Shown here: one piece after another, positions 9,448-19,028 of the stretch | How the letters are laid out: each line of letters opens with the position of its first letter | Numbering within the stretch: position 1 is the stretch's first letter | NCBI RefSeq assembly: GCF_007625115.1 | Contig: NZ_VMNH01000005.1 | Coordinates: 434,001 to 498,000, forward strand | Length of the DNA: 64,000 nucleotides | Direction: 5' to 3' | Origin: Sedimenticola selenatireducens | Lineage (GTDB): Bacteria; Pseudomonadota; Gammaproteobacteria; Chromatiales; Chromatiaceae | Translations under genes and position numbers: made by a program | Notes under the pieces: generated by a model | What the model was told of the DNA's origin: nothing | What the model saw: the letters and a program-made list of their open reading frames with translations, nothing else | Databases searched by the model: none

Positions 9448-10796
9448 AGTGATGGCCTTCCACTGGCGACAGTTACCAGCCGTTCCTGGCTGGTCGTATC
9501 CTTAACCGGTTTGAGTAACATCCCCTCAACGGCAGGGATCAGGTCAGAGACAATTACCTGTTCACCACTCTTAAGGCCGTTTTGGATGGTGGCGTATTCC
9601 GCTTGCAAAAGGGAGGGCTGTACCTCTCTGATCTCCAGGCGCTGCTCGTTATTGACCACGTAGATGTGATTTTCATGCAGGGCTGAGCGGGGTATCACCA
9701 GACGCTGCGGTTGCGGTGTGCCGGATATAACCACCTGCACGAAAAGACCCTTTACCAGTGGCGGGCGTTTGCCTGGTATGACATTGGCATAGGGTTTATC
9801 CACTTCCACAATGACGCCAACAGTACGTGTCTTGGGGTCCAAGGTATCACTCAAACGGGCAAAGCGCGCTTCCCAGGTGGCCGCCACCCCGTTCTCCTTT
9901 AAGGTTGCCTCAGCCGTTAGGCCTATTGCTTGCCTCGCTTCAGCAGGATCAAGGTTCAGGATATCGATGGTTCGGGTTGAGGTGAGCAGGTTGCTCATCT
10001 GATTCATGGGAATCTGAACCTCTATCTCGGCTTTGTCCAGATCGTCGGCGATGGCCAGAACACCCCCCTCCCGGACGTATTGATCCTGCTCAGCATTGAT
10101 CTCTGCAATCCGGCTGGTAAAGGGAAGTCGGATTTCAGTGTGAGCCAGATTTCTCTGTGCAGTGGCCAGCGTGGCGTTGTGGCGTGCCAGCTGGGCCTCT
10201 AGCAGGGCCTTCTGGCTGGGAAACAGGTTTAATGTGTTGACCTGGGTCTGTACGCTCTGTTGTTGGCTTAGAAGTGATCGTTCCTGGCTCTCCAGGTCGG
10301 ACCGGCTGATGCCGCCCTTGCCGACGAGTGCTCTTTTACGCTCAAGCTCTTTCTGATTGAGCCCCAGTGCGGCCTGCTCAATCTTGAGTGAGGCCTGGGT
10401 GTTGGTGGCTTTAGCTTGCAGCTCATCGAGCTGTGCCGTCGTTGCTTGAATATCGGCCTCGGTCTGTGCAATGGCCAGCTCATAGTCGGCCGGGTCTATT
10501 TTTAGTATCAGTGTCCCCGCTTCGAGAATGGCGCCTTTTTGCAGCTGCGGATGCTTGTGCACGATCTTGCCCTTGATCTGGGCAACGGCCTCCCAGCTGC
10601 GGCTGGGCCTTACCGTGCCATGGCCTTTCGCTTTGGGTATGACGGTCAGCAAGGGTACATCAATAACCCTTACCAGAGCTGCCGGCTCCTGTTTCTCTTC
10701 CTGTACGGGTGGAAGGCTGTTTTTTTTCAGCATCATCAGGGCGGCAACGCCGACAACGATAGGTAACAGGATGACCCATTTTCGGGTGGCGGTCAT
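9444..10796 (-). CDS. RND efflux periplasmic adaptor subunit
   Basis: A 450-residue membrane-fusion protein. A single N-terminal anchor (KWVILLPIVVGVAALMML) leads into a split lipoyl/barrel-sandwich domain separated by a long alpha-helical hairpin (about 90-200, rich in Gln, Glu, Lys and Leu). Beta-barrel and membrane-proximal domains follow. It connects the permease to an outer-membrane channel. It is the first gene of the pump operon and is divergent from the MerR-type regulator gene, which is the most likely controller of the pair. Confidence 0.92.
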   Translation of the reverse strand: MTATRKWVILLPIVVGVAALMMLKKNSLPPVQEEKQEPAALVRVIDVPLLTVIPKAKGHGTVRPSRSWEAVAQIKGKIVHKHPQLQKGAILEAGTLILKIDPADYELAIAQTEADIQATTAQLDELQAKATNTQASLKIEQAALGLNQKELERKRALVGKGGISRSDLESQERSLLSQQQSVQTQVNTLNLFPSQKALLEAQLARHNATLATAQRNLAHTEIRLPFTSRIAEINAEQDQYVREGGVLAIADDLDKAEIEVQIPMNQMSNLLTSTRTIDILNLDPAEARQAIGLTAEATLKENGVAATWEARFARLSDTLDPKTRTVGVIVEVDKPYANVIPGKRPPLVKGLFVQVVISGTPQPQRLVIPRSALHENHIYVVNNEQRLEIREVQPSLLQAEYATIQNGLKSGEQVIVSDLIPAVEGMLLKPVKDTTSQERLVTVASGRPSL

Positions 10797-11145
10797 GAGC
10801 AGGGACTCCGGAAGAGAAAATTAGTGTTGTGATAGGTCAACTCTGACGACACTCAGCCAGAGAGGTTCCAGTGAGACTGGAATTGATTCTAGGCGATCAG
10901 GTTATATGCATGCGATGCGAAAAATCAAAAACAATTTAGTATTGACTAATGTGACGGGAAGGGCAGCTGATAGTTTATGTGATTTGTCACAAACATGGCG
11001 CTATGGTTGCGAATAATTTTCATTACTGAAAAGTTCGTACAAATGGATGAAGTTTACGCTATAAATTGGGTTGACCTTGCAGGTGGTTTAGGCCGTAGAG
11101 TCAGAAAAAACTATTACTGAACTGATTAGCCATAAAGGGAGTTTT
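10797..11145. promoter_or_regulatory. Divergent control region between RND pump and merR-type gene
   Basis: 349 bp without a gene. Three sequences stand out. A perfect short inverted repeat TTAGT-ATTG-ACTAA lies at 10936-10949. A sigma-54-like match TGGCGCTATGGTTGC lies at 10996-11010 on the plus strand (GG-N10-GC). A TTGACC (11071-11076) and TAGAGT (11096-11101) pair is spaced by 19 bp, the unusual spacing used by MerR-controlled promoters. Which of these is used cannot be decided from sequence. Confidence 0.4.
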
Positions 11146-11553
11146 ATGGATGAAGTGCTGACAATCGGACAGCTCGCCCAGCGAGCTGGAATTGGGGTAT
11201 CAACCATCCGCTTTTATGAACAGAAGGGGTTGATCGAAGGGCCACCGAGAAATAAATCAGGCTATCGGCTCTATCCACCCAAGATGGTTGAGAAGGTGCG
11301 CTTTATAAAAAACTGTCGTGATCTTGGCTTCTCTCTGCGCACCGTGGCAGATCTTTTAAAGCTCTGTTATATCGAGGCGAATGCGATCGATTGTGCCAGC
11401 GTTCAGGCCCGTATCAGAAAGCAGCATCAAGCGATCACCGAGCAGTATGAGGTGTTGAATCGGCAGCGGGAGAAGCTTGAGCAATTGCTTACAGCCTGCC
11501 CTCAGGAGGGTGGTGATCAGGCGTGTGACTTTATCCAGGTCCTGCTGGATTAG
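11146..11553 (+). CDS. MerR family transcriptional regulator with metal-type Cys triad
   Basis: A 135-residue MerR-family regulator. The N-terminal winged helix (LTIGQLAQRAGIGVSTIRFYEQKGLI, residues 5-30) is followed by the RLYPP wing and a long dimer helix. Cys83, Cys118 and Cys127 have spacings of 35 and 9. These spacings equal those of the Hg(II)-binding triad of Tn501 MerR (82/117/126), and PbrR-like sensors are similar; Cys74 is an extra. This predicts a soft-metal or thiol-reactive signal. The start has the site AAAGGGAG upstream. It is divergent from the RND pump genes and followed 73 bp later by the GGDEF gene. Confidence 0.88.
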   Translation: MDEVLTIGQLAQRAGIGVSTIRFYEQKGLIEGPPRNKSGYRLYPPKMVEKVRFIKNCRDLGFSLRTVADLLKLCYIEANAIDCASVQARIRKQHQAITEQYEVLNRQREKLEQLLTACPQEGGDQACDFIQVLLD

Positions 11554-11626
11554 TTGCACCTGATACCGCCATTGGAGCAATAACTCCGGGTGATGCAGTC
11601 CTCCACCTGGGTCAGGATACGTCAGG

Positions 11627-13105
11627 GTGACGTTTGAAATGGAAACAGAGGCCGCTTTTGTAATTCATCCCACTTGGAATCGGCTGTTTCTAGCCAGCAG
11701 AAATAATCTTGGCATTTCTCTTCTGCTGATTATTCTCTGTGGTCTGCTTTATTACCTCCTTGGTCTGTTGAGTCCATATTACAGGATAGATGCTTTAGCT
11801 GTACCGCTCGTTTGGCTTCCTTCCGGGCTGGCGCTGGTGGTTGTATTGCTGGCGGGCTATCGGTTCGCTTTGGTCGCGCTTCTGGGTATGGCGTTGTTGG
11901 CGATCCAGCAAGGGCTACCGCAGTCTATGGTGCTGGGTGTTGTTATTGGCGCAACACTTCAAGCTTTTCTGCCAGCCCTGCTGTTAAGGATGTTTGGGTT
12001 TAACCCCAGGCTGGAGAGGATTCGTGATGTCATGCTCTTTGTTGGTATGGGAGGGCTGTTCGGTCCTTTTTTGGCTGCATCAGCCGGTGTTGTTGGCCTC
12101 TCTAACAGTCTGCCTGGTGGGGGGGCTCTCCTGCAGATTTGGTTGGTTTGGTGGTTGGCGAATAGCCTTGGCTGCCTGATTATTACGGGTTTTTTATTGG
12201 TTTGGGTGACCACTGGCCAGGAGATTATCCCCGCCAAAAATAGGCTCTCCCTATTTGTCCTGCTGTGTGGCGCCACTGCGGCCACGCTGTTGGGTTTTAT
12301 TGATACCACAACCGGCCAATCCAGTATCGTGCTCTTCGCAGTCATTCCCTTGACTGTTTTTGCAGCCCTCTACTGTGGGCGTCAGGGTGTTACAGTGCTG
12401 GCGATGGGGGCGCTGGTAGCCGTGATGATACTCATGACTAGTGCACCGCCGCACCTTCAGGAGGCGTCGGTGCTAGTCAACATGACCTTCAATCTGGGTC
12501 TGATTTGGATGGCGTCATTTACCGGTTTGGTTGTGGCTGCTGCCTATTCTGAGCAAGGGGCTGGTGATCGATATGCCTATTTGGCACAGCATGATGGCCT
12601 GACCCGTCTGATCAACAGGAGCACTTTTGAGCAGCGGCTGGAGCAGGCTATTCAACACGCAAAACGAGAAGGACGGCCACAGGTACACGCCCTGATGTTT
12701 ATCGATCTAGATGATTTTAAGTTGATTAACGATCAGTTCGGACATGCGACCGGTGATCTGGTGTTGCGAAGTTTGTCTGATCTGTTGCTCTCTCACGTAC
12801 GTAGCCGGGATACGGTTGCCCGTCTTGGCGGTGATGAGTTTGTGGTCCTGCTGGAGAACTGTTCCGCTGATTGCTCACGATTAATGGCTGAGCGCATAGC
12901 TACAGCCATTCGGGGTATGCTGATTCCGGTGGAAAACGGCAATTGCCAGATTACGGCCAGTATTGGTGTTACGCCTATTGGCGACAATACCGGTACACTG
13001 GCGTCAGTGCTTTCCGCTGCGGATGCGGCGCATTACCAGGCCAAAGATGAAGGCAAGAATCAGGTGCACTATCGCTATGTCGAGCGTGTAACTGATGAGT
13101 GTTGA
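11627..13105 (+). CDS. MASE1-GGDEF diguanylate cyclase
   Basis: A protein of up to 492 residues. The N-terminal part (about 25-310) is a multi-helix membrane sensor of the MASE1 type, recognisable by VWLPSGLALVVVLLAG. It is followed by a GGDEF domain (about 325-485). The active-site signature RLGGDEF near residues 399-405 is intact, so synthesis of cyclic di-GMP is expected. The signal sensed is unknown. The start could be the GTG at 11627 or the ATG at 11639. It converges with topA with only 4 bp between the stops. Confidence 0.88.
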   Translation: MTFEMETEAAFVIHPTWNRLFLASRNNLGISLLLIILCGLLYYLLGLLSPYYRIDALAVPLVWLPSGLALVVVLLAGYRFALVALLGMALLAIQQGLPQSMVLGVVIGATLQAFLPALLLRMFGFNPRLERIRDVMLFVGMGGLFGPFLAASAGVVGLSNSLPGGGALLQIWLVWWLANSLGCLIITGFLLVWVTTGQEIIPAKNRLSLFVLLCGATAATLLGFIDTTTGQSSIVLFAVIPLTVFAALYCGRQGVTVLAMGALVAVMILMTSAPPHLQEASVLVNMTFNLGLIWMASFTGLVVAAAYSEQGAGDRYAYLAQHDGLTRLINRSTFEQRLEQAIQHAKREGRPQVHALMFIDLDDFKLINDQFGHATGDLVLRSLSDLLLSHVRSRDTVARLGGDEFVVLLENCSADCSRLMAERIATAIRGMLIPVENGNCQITASIGVTPIGDNTGTLASVLSAADAAHYQAKDEGKNQVHYRYVERVTDEC

Positions 13106-13109
13106 TCCA

Positions 13110-15389
13110 TCAGGATTCTTCCATTGGCTCCGTGAATGAACACTCTTTCTGCGGGCAGACCTTTTCGGTTCCCTTACGTTTGGTTGTCTTAATGGTGAGT
13201 ACCGGCCAGCCACAACTTGGACAGGGCTCTGCAATAGGTTCATTCCAGGTGGCATAATCACACTCGGGGTAGGTCGAGCAGGAGTAGAATATCTTGCCCC
13301 GCCGGGATTTGCGTTTCATGAGGGTGCCTTTGGCACACTTGGGGCACTCGACGCCAGTGTCTTCCGGCTTTTCCAATGGCTCAATATGTCGGCAGGTAGG
13401 GTAGTTGGTGCAGCCGATGAATTTGCCGTATTTGCCCCGCTTGATCACCAGGTCTGAGTTGCATTCAGGGCATTTTCTTCCCTCTACAATCTCCGGTGCT
13501 TCCTGCTCTTTTTTGTCGCCATTGAGATCACGGGTGTAGTCACACTCCGGGTAGTTTGTGCAACCTATAAAGCGGCCATGCCGCCCCAGCCGAATAGAGA
13601 GTGGCTTGCCGCAGGTGGGGCAGGCCTCATCCAGGGCTTCGTGAGTCACGTCGCTGCGTTTGACATTTTCCTCGGTGTGGTCGATACGCTCCTTAAAGGG
13701 AGACCAGAACTGGCGTAACAGCGGAATCCAATCCTCCTCTCCCCGTGAGATGGCATCCAGTTCATCTTCCAGCTTGGCGGTGAAGTCATAGTCCACATAC
13801 CGGGTGAAATATTGGGTTAGGAACTTGTTAACGACCCGACCTACATCTGTCGGATAGAAGCGCTTCTTCTCTAGCTGTACGTATTCCCGATCCTGCAGCG
13901 TGGAGATAATGGAGGCATAGGTGGAGGGCCTGCCAATGCCATGCTCTTCCAGCGCCTTAACCAGGCTTGCCTCGCTGTAGCGGGGTGGTGGCTCGGTGAA
14001 GTGCTGCTCGGGGCGGATCTTGCTCAGTGTGATCTGCTCGCCCTCTTTCAGCGGTGGCAGCAGTTTTTCATCACCGTCATCCTTCTTGGCATCGTCCACG
14101 CTCTCCATATAGACCGCCATAAACCCGGGGTTGGCGATGGTGGAGCCGTTTGCCCGGAAGGTGTTGCCTTCCCCGCAGGAGAGATCGGCCGCCACGGTGT
14201 CGATTGTGGCGTGAATCATCTGGCAGGCAACGGTACGTTTCCAGATCAATTCATAGAGCCGATGCTGGTCTTTGGTCAGGTGGGCCTTGAGCTCATTGGG
14301 TAGGCGCAAAATGGAGGTGGTACGAATCGCTTCGTGCGCTTCCTGTGCATTCTTTGCCTTGGTCTTGTACAGGCGAGGTTCTTTCGGCAGTTGATCGGCC
14401 CCATAAGTCTCACTGATGAAGCCCCTCAGCTCTTGGATGGCATCTTCTGACAGGTTTACCGAGTCGGTACGCATATAGGTAATCAGACCAGTGGCGCCAC
14501 TGCCGGTGTCGATTCCTTCATACAGTTGTTGCGCTGTACGCATGGTTCTTTGGGCAGTAAAGCCCAACTTGCGCGAGGCTTCCTGCTGTAGAGTGGAGGT
14601 GGTAAACGGCGCGGCAGGGTTACGCTTGCGCTGTTTCTTCTGGACTTTAACAACGGTCAGTGCACCCTTTGCAGCATTGATCAGTAACTGTTCTGCTTCG
14701 TTGGCAGAATCGCCGTTATTGATATCAAATTGCTCGAGTTTATTGCCTTTGTACTGGGTCAGCTTGGCACTAAACGATTGTTCCTGCTTGAGTAGATCTG
14801 CTTCGATGGTCCAGTACTCGCGGGCCACAAAGGCTTCGATCTCCTCTTCGCGTTCTACAATCATACGCAAGGCAGGGCTCTGAACCCGGCCGGCGGAAAG
14901 GCCGCGCCGAATCTTCTTCCAGAGTAGTGGTGAGAGATTGAATCCGACCAGATAATCGAGCGCCCGGCGTGCTTGCTGGGCATTGACCAGATCCATTGAC
15001 AGGTCGCGTGGTTTGGTCACGGCTTCCTGCAATGCCTTTTGGGTTATTTCGTTAAAAACAACACGCTGAACTTGTTTATCTTTCAGAAGCTTGCGGTTTT
15101 TAAGTAATTCATAGAGGTGCCAGGAGATGGCCTCTCCTTCGCGATCCGGATCCGTTGCCAGAATCAGGGTGTCAGACTTTTTCAGGGCCTTTGCGATGGC
15201 CTGCACATGCCGGTCATTACGTTCAATCACCTGGTATTTCATGCTGAAGTTGTTGGCCGGATCGACGGCCCCCTCTTTGGGGACCAGATCTCTCACATGA
15301 CCATAGGAGGCCAGGACTTCATATTCGGAGCCCAGGTATTTTTTGATTGTCTTACACTTGGCAGGTGATTCTACAATAACCAGCTTCAT
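13110..15389 (-). CDS. topA: DNA topoisomerase I
   Basis: A 759-residue type IA topoisomerase, which relaxes negative supercoils through a covalent tyrosine intermediate. It has the N-terminal Toprim domain (VESPAKCKTI, then TDPDREGEAISWH) and the active-site block GLITYMRTDSVNLS near residue 310, where the Tyr is the nucleophile. Four C-terminal Cys4 zinc-ribbon modules (CPTC, CPEC, CPKC and CPSC starts) fit a gammaproteobacterial TopA, which is usually slightly longer. It is the last gene of the LysM-dprA-smg-topA array. Confidence 0.97.
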   Translation of the reverse strand: MKLVIVESPAKCKTIKKYLGSEYEVLASYGHVRDLVPKEGAVDPANNFSMKYQVIERNDRHVQAIAKALKKSDTLILATDPDREGEAISWHLYELLKNRKLLKDKQVQRVVFNEITQKALQEAVTKPRDLSMDLVNAQQARRALDYLVGFNLSPLLWKKIRRGLSAGRVQSPALRMIVEREEEIEAFVAREYWTIEADLLKQEQSFSAKLTQYKGNKLEQFDINNGDSANEAEQLLINAAKGALTVVKVQKKQRKRNPAAPFTTSTLQQEASRKLGFTAQRTMRTAQQLYEGIDTGSGATGLITYMRTDSVNLSEDAIQELRGFISETYGADQLPKEPRLYKTKAKNAQEAHEAIRTTSILRLPNELKAHLTKDQHRLYELIWKRTVACQMIHATIDTVAADLSCGEGNTFRANGSTIANPGFMAVYMESVDDAKKDDGDEKLLPPLKEGEQITLSKIRPEQHFTEPPPRYSEASLVKALEEHGIGRPSTYASIISTLQDREYVQLEKKRFYPTDVGRVVNKFLTQYFTRYVDYDFTAKLEDELDAISRGEEDWIPLLRQFWSPFKERIDHTEENVKRSDVTHEALDEACPTCGKPLSIRLGRHGRFIGCTNYPECDYTRDLNGDKKEQEAPEIVEGRKCPECNSDLVIKRGKYGKFIGCTNYPTCRHIEPLEKPEDTGVECPKCAKGTLMKRKSRRGKIFYSCSTYPECDYATWNEPIAEPCPSCGWPVLTIKTTKRKGTEKVCPQKECSFTEPMEES

Positions 15390-15504
15390 CGGATTTGTTC
15401 AGTAAGTTGTCAGCAAAATTATCAGCACGGACAGCATAAAATCTGTCTGGTTCGCACTATGATCTATCGATATGTATTTGTTCTGATTACCCCGTTTTCG
15501 GGTA

Positions 15505-15981
15505 TCAGTGCAGATAGGCAGGGATGTCGTTGTACACTAACTCTTCCATCTGTGCAAAAGCGGTTTCCTGTCCTGGCTGGTTAATCAGCACCATTAATAC
15601 GACCCATTTGAGCTCTTCAACGCCAATGGTCTGGGCGCCGAGCGCAATAGCGCGATCGATCACCAGCTCCCGGCCTGCAGGATTGAGGATGCTGTTCTGT
15701 TCCAGGAACATGAGCAACCCTCGAGAGTCCGTGTCGATGCGGCGCTTCTCCTCTTCCGTGTAAATTCGGGTCGACCCCTGCGGGCTCTGAGGAAAAGAAT
15801 CCGGCATTTGGCGAAGGGTCAGTTCATCCATCCACTGGAAGGCCTTATTGACCTCTTGCTCAGGGAATCCGGCCTGAATCAACTCGTCATGTATTTGGCT
15901 TTGGTCCGAAATAGGATCCTGATCGTTGTCCATGTAGTTCTCATAGAGGTATATGAGGATGTCGACGACGTTTTCGTTCAT
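15505..15981 (-). CDS. smg: Smg family protein (DUF494)
   Basis: A 158-residue soluble acidic protein of the Smg/DUF494 family, recognised from its N-terminus (MNENVVDILIYLYENY) and the C-terminal block IGVEELKWVVLMVLINQPG. It almost always sits between dprA and topA in Gammaproteobacteria, as here. Its biochemical function is not established. It starts 59 bp after the dprA stop and is followed by topA after a 115-bp gap. Confidence 0.93.
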   Translation of the reverse strand: MNENVVDILIYLYENYMDNDQDPISDQSQIHDELIQAGFPEQEVNKAFQWMDELTLRQMPDSFPQSPQGSTRIYTEEEKRRIDTDSRGLLMFLEQNSILNPAGRELVIDRAIALGAQTIGVEELKWVVLMVLINQPGQETAFAQMEELVYNDIPAYLH

Positions 15982-16040
15982 GCTGCGTCCTTCATTGGCT
16001 TTGCCAATAAATGTCGGTAAAAACCGAGAAAATCTACAAA

Positions 16041-17225
16041 CTATAGCGATTCTGTACTCATCTTATCGGTACGACAGTAGCGTCCGCCGGGCGCAGCTGA
16101 GACAAAACCTTCAAGCTCAAGTAGCAGAAGCATGGAGGAAACCGCGTCCGCGGTCAATCCGCTGCGCTGAATGAGCTGATCAATAGGCGTGGGGTCATAG
16201 TCAAGCGCCGTCATTAATTGTTGATAGTCACTGTCCCACTGACGGGGTGATGGATCGGGCTGCGGAATAGGTTGGGAGGATTGGTAGGCTGTTCCAAGTA
16301 ACGGGGTGAGCTCTTCGAGTATGTCGCCGGCGGTCTCTACCAGTTTGGCGCCTTGTCGGATTAAGGCATGACAACCTCGCGCCAGGGGATTGTGTATGGA
16401 TCCGGGTATGGCGAAAACCTCGCGTCCTTGTTCGGTCGCCAGTCTGGCGGTGATGAGCGAGCCGCTCTTTTGTGCTGCTTCCACCACCAGTGTGCCCAGA
16501 CTGAGGCCGCTAATGATACGGTTGCGTCGGGGAAAGTTCGCGGGAATGGGGGGTGTGCCAGGGGGTAATTCAGAGATCAATGCCCCCTGTTCAGCAATCC
16601 GATGGGCCAGTTCACGGTGTTTTGCAGGATAGACACGATCGAGGCCCGTTCCCGTGACGGCCAGAGTAGGGCCCTTGGTCTCAAGGGCTCCCTGATGGGC
16701 CGCACCATCAATGCCGTCGGCCAGTCCGCTGGTGATGGCGAGACCCGCTGAAGCCAGGAAGTGGGCGAAATCGGTGGCAGTCTGACGGCCGCTGGCGGAT
16801 GGGTTTCTGGAGCCTACAATAGCTATCTGAGGGAGATTGAGGGTGGCCGGGTCGCCCTGAATGAAAAGCAGCGGCGGTGCATCGTCGATCTCTCTCAAAA
16901 GAGTGGGGTAACGGTCGTCATGCAGCGTGATCAGGTGGCGGTTGTCGCCTTCAAGCCAGTGAAGATCGTTGTCTACTGGCGCCCAAATCGGATTTCGCAG
17001 GTAGTCGACACTCTCCTGCCTGAGCCCCTTGTGGGCGGGGTGCTGGGCAGCAAAAAGTGGTTTTGGGTCACCCCCTGTGAGGCCCAGCAGTCGATTTATC
17101 GTGCGACTGCCGAGCCCGGGTGCGCGGTTGAGGGCCAGCCAATAGCGTTGGTTGGTATCTGGTTCTTGGCAGGTCTCGTCCGTGATCTGCTGAGTGGTGA
17201 TTACACTCTTCTCCTGATTTTGCAT
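16041..17225 (-). CDS. dprA: DNA-processing protein DprA
   Basis: A 394-residue DprA/Smf protein, which loads RecA onto incoming single-stranded DNA during natural transformation. The Rossmann-like core contains VGSRNPSASGR near residue 140, SGLADGIDGAAHQGAL near 165 and the run PRRNRIISGLSLGTLVVEA near 230. A C-terminal winged-helix-like domain (about 325-385) is present. An alternative start a few codons in is possible. It follows the LysM protein by 30 bp and precedes smg. Confidence 0.94.
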   Translation of the reverse strand: MQNQEKSVITTQQITDETCQEPDTNQRYWLALNRAPGLGSRTINRLLGLTGGDPKPLFAAQHPAHKGLRQESVDYLRNPIWAPVDNDLHWLEGDNRHLITLHDDRYPTLLREIDDAPPLLFIQGDPATLNLPQIAIVGSRNPSASGRQTATDFAHFLASAGLAITSGLADGIDGAAHQGALETKGPTLAVTGTGLDRVYPAKHRELAHRIAEQGALISELPPGTPPIPANFPRRNRIISGLSLGTLVVEAAQKSGSLITARLATEQGREVFAIPGSIHNPLARGCHALIRQGAKLVETAGDILEELTPLLGTAYQSSQPIPQPDPSPRQWDSDYQQLMTALDYDPTPIDQLIQRSGLTADAVSSMLLLLELEGFVSAAPGGRYCRTDKMSTESL

Positions 17226-17255
17226 CTGCCGTATCTGGCCCTCGCTTGGTCTGTG

Positions 17256-18293
17256 TTACGGATTGTGTACTCGGTCCAGTACATGAATGGCGCGCGTAGC
17301 GTCCATTACCAGCCCAAAACTGACTTTGTCAAAGGTGCGGAATACCATCAGGGTGCCGGCAGGCTCATCGGGCAGTGTGACCTTTTCGGTTGGGTTCTTG
17401 GAGACGATGTCCCGAATGGATTCTCCGCGATGATCAATGGTAAGTACGCTGCCTGGCTCCAGCCCGTCACGGGTGCCTCGGTCCAGCACCACGACGTTAT
17501 ACTGCCCAATCTGTGAGACACCATTCAACACTGAGATGATGCTTCCAGTGACTTCCCGGCTGGGTGCGGCGGGATAGAAGGTGTTGAGTGGGGTGTCTTC
17601 TGCAACGGGGAGTAACCGGTCTCCCTTGACGGTCTCCAGTTCCATGCCAGACAGTAACAGTGTGGCGGGGTCCCCCGTCCTCAATAGTTCGCTGCTGCTG
17701 ATGTAGAGTGCTTCGTAGCCCAGTACCTCGCCCGTTTCCGCATCCTTATAGGCATCGCCAGGTCGAACTACATCAAACTTTGTGTTGTCAGAATTTTCAA
17801 TGGCCCTGACGTAAGCTTTGATGTCGTTACTGCCGAGGATATGTTCATCGGCGAAGGCGACGACATAGGGTGCATTATCCATATCGTTCTGTTCCAGCAC
17901 ATAGGGTCGGGTCAGAAACTGGTGGATGGCATCAATCGGAATGGCCGGTATGGCACCGCTCAGCTGGGTTGAACGCACTTGAGGCGACAGTTTTACCAGT
18001 GAACCCCGTTCCAGACCGAGCCGCGGCTGACCGTTCACATAGGTCATTGTGATAATATCGCCCGGGAAGATCAGGTGCGGATTGGCAATTTGCGGGTTAA
18101 CATGCCACACATCTGGCCAGCGCCAGGGATCTCTGAGGAATCGACCGGAGATGTCCCAGAGGGTATCTCCCTTGACCACAACATAACGATCGGGGTGGTT
18201 TGGGTTGACAGCGACTGTATCGGCAGCCAGTGCTCCCCATGAGATGAGCAGGCCGAATACTAGGCAGGCGAGCTTGTTGCTAGACGTAAACAT
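17256..18293 (-). CDS. LysM peptidoglycan-binding domain protein
   Basis: A 345-residue exported protein. Its signal peptide (LACLVFGLLISWGALAAD) ends near residue 23. A single LysM domain follows at once (YVVVKGDTLWDISGRFLRDPWRWPDVW...FPGDII), which binds peptidoglycan glycan chains. The remaining 270 residues form the conserved region shared by proteins encoded upstream of dprA. The ATG at 18291-18293 has AAGGGA five bases upstream and gives a proper signal peptide, so the longer in-frame extension was not used. It is first in the minus-strand operon, divergent from def. Confidence 0.9.
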   Translation of the reverse strand: MFTSSNKLACLVFGLLISWGALAADTVAVNPNHPDRYVVVKGDTLWDISGRFLRDPWRWPDVWHVNPQIANPHLIFPGDIITMTYVNGQPRLGLERGSLVKLSPQVRSTQLSGAIPAIPIDAIHQFLTRPYVLEQNDMDNAPYVVAFADEHILGSNDIKAYVRAIENSDNTKFDVVRPGDAYKDAETGEVLGYEALYISSSELLRTGDPATLLLSGMELETVKGDRLLPVAEDTPLNTFYPAAPSREVTGSIISVLNGVSQIGQYNVVVLDRGTRDGLEPGSVLTIDHRGESIRDIVSKNPTEKVTLPDEPAGTLMVFRTFDKVSFGLVMDATRAIHVLDRVHNP

Positions 18294-18424
18294 GGCGATC
18301 CCTTTGCGTTGACTGTTTGTTCCGGGTAACCAGGAAATGGGCCAGATTGGTGGTCCAGAATCCTGTATCATCATAATGTTAGCGAATTATTTTAGCTTTG
18401 TACTATAGATTGACGGAAAACCCA

Positions 18425-18952
18425 ATGGCAATTCTGAACATACTTCATTTTCCTGACCCCAGATTGCGTAATAAAGCACAGGTTGTGAAATCTTTTGATG
18501 AAGATTTACGAAAACTGGCTACGGATATGCTGGAAACCATGTATCAGGCCCCCGGTATCGGTTTGGCCTCCACCCAAGTCAACGATCCGCGCCGTATCGT
18601 GGTGATTGATGTCTCCGAGTCCCATGATGATCCACTCTGTCTGGTGAATCCAGAAATCCTTGAAAAACACGGGGAACACAAGATGGAGGAGGGGTGCCTC
18701 TCTGTTCCGGGTGTCTACGAGCCGGTTGTGCGGGCGACGGATATCAAGGTGCGCGCGCAGAATCTGGAGGGAGAAACGATAGAGTTTGAGGCCGATGATC
18801 TGTTGGCAGTCTGTATTCAGCATGAACTGGATCATCTGGACGGCAAGCTCTTTATCGATAATCTTTCCAACCTGAAACGGCAGCGCATTCGCAAAAAACT
18901 GGAAAAAGAGGAGAGGCAGACACAGCAGGAACCGGTCGGCCAGGTGCTCTAG
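18425..18952 (+). CDS. def: Peptide deformylase
   Basis: A 175-residue peptide deformylase that removes the formyl group from nascent proteins. Motif 1 is GIGLASTQ (44-51; the usual second Ala is Ser), motif 2 is EGCLSVPG with metal ligand Cys91, and motif 3 is QHELDHL with His133, Glu134 and His137. The ATG at 18425 gives the standard N-terminus [14 protein letters not shown]; a longer reading from 18398 is not needed. It heads the plus-strand run def-fmt-rsmB and is divergent from the LysM-dprA array. Confidence 0.96.
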   Translation: MAILNILHFPDPRLRNKAQVVKSFDEDLRKLATDMLETMYQAPGIGLASTQVNDPRRIVVIDVSESHDDPLCLVNPEILEKHGEHKMEEGCLSVPGVYEPVVRATDIKVRAQNLEGETIEFEADDLLAVCIQHELDHLDGKLFIDNLSNLKRQRIRKKLEKEERQTQQEPVGQVL

Positions 18953-19028
18953 TCCCCCTTGTTGGGTGGTATGAAGAGAAATTGTTTTGCCGTGAGTCGT
19001 TTGGTTGTCGTCGGTTGTGAGAATAATA

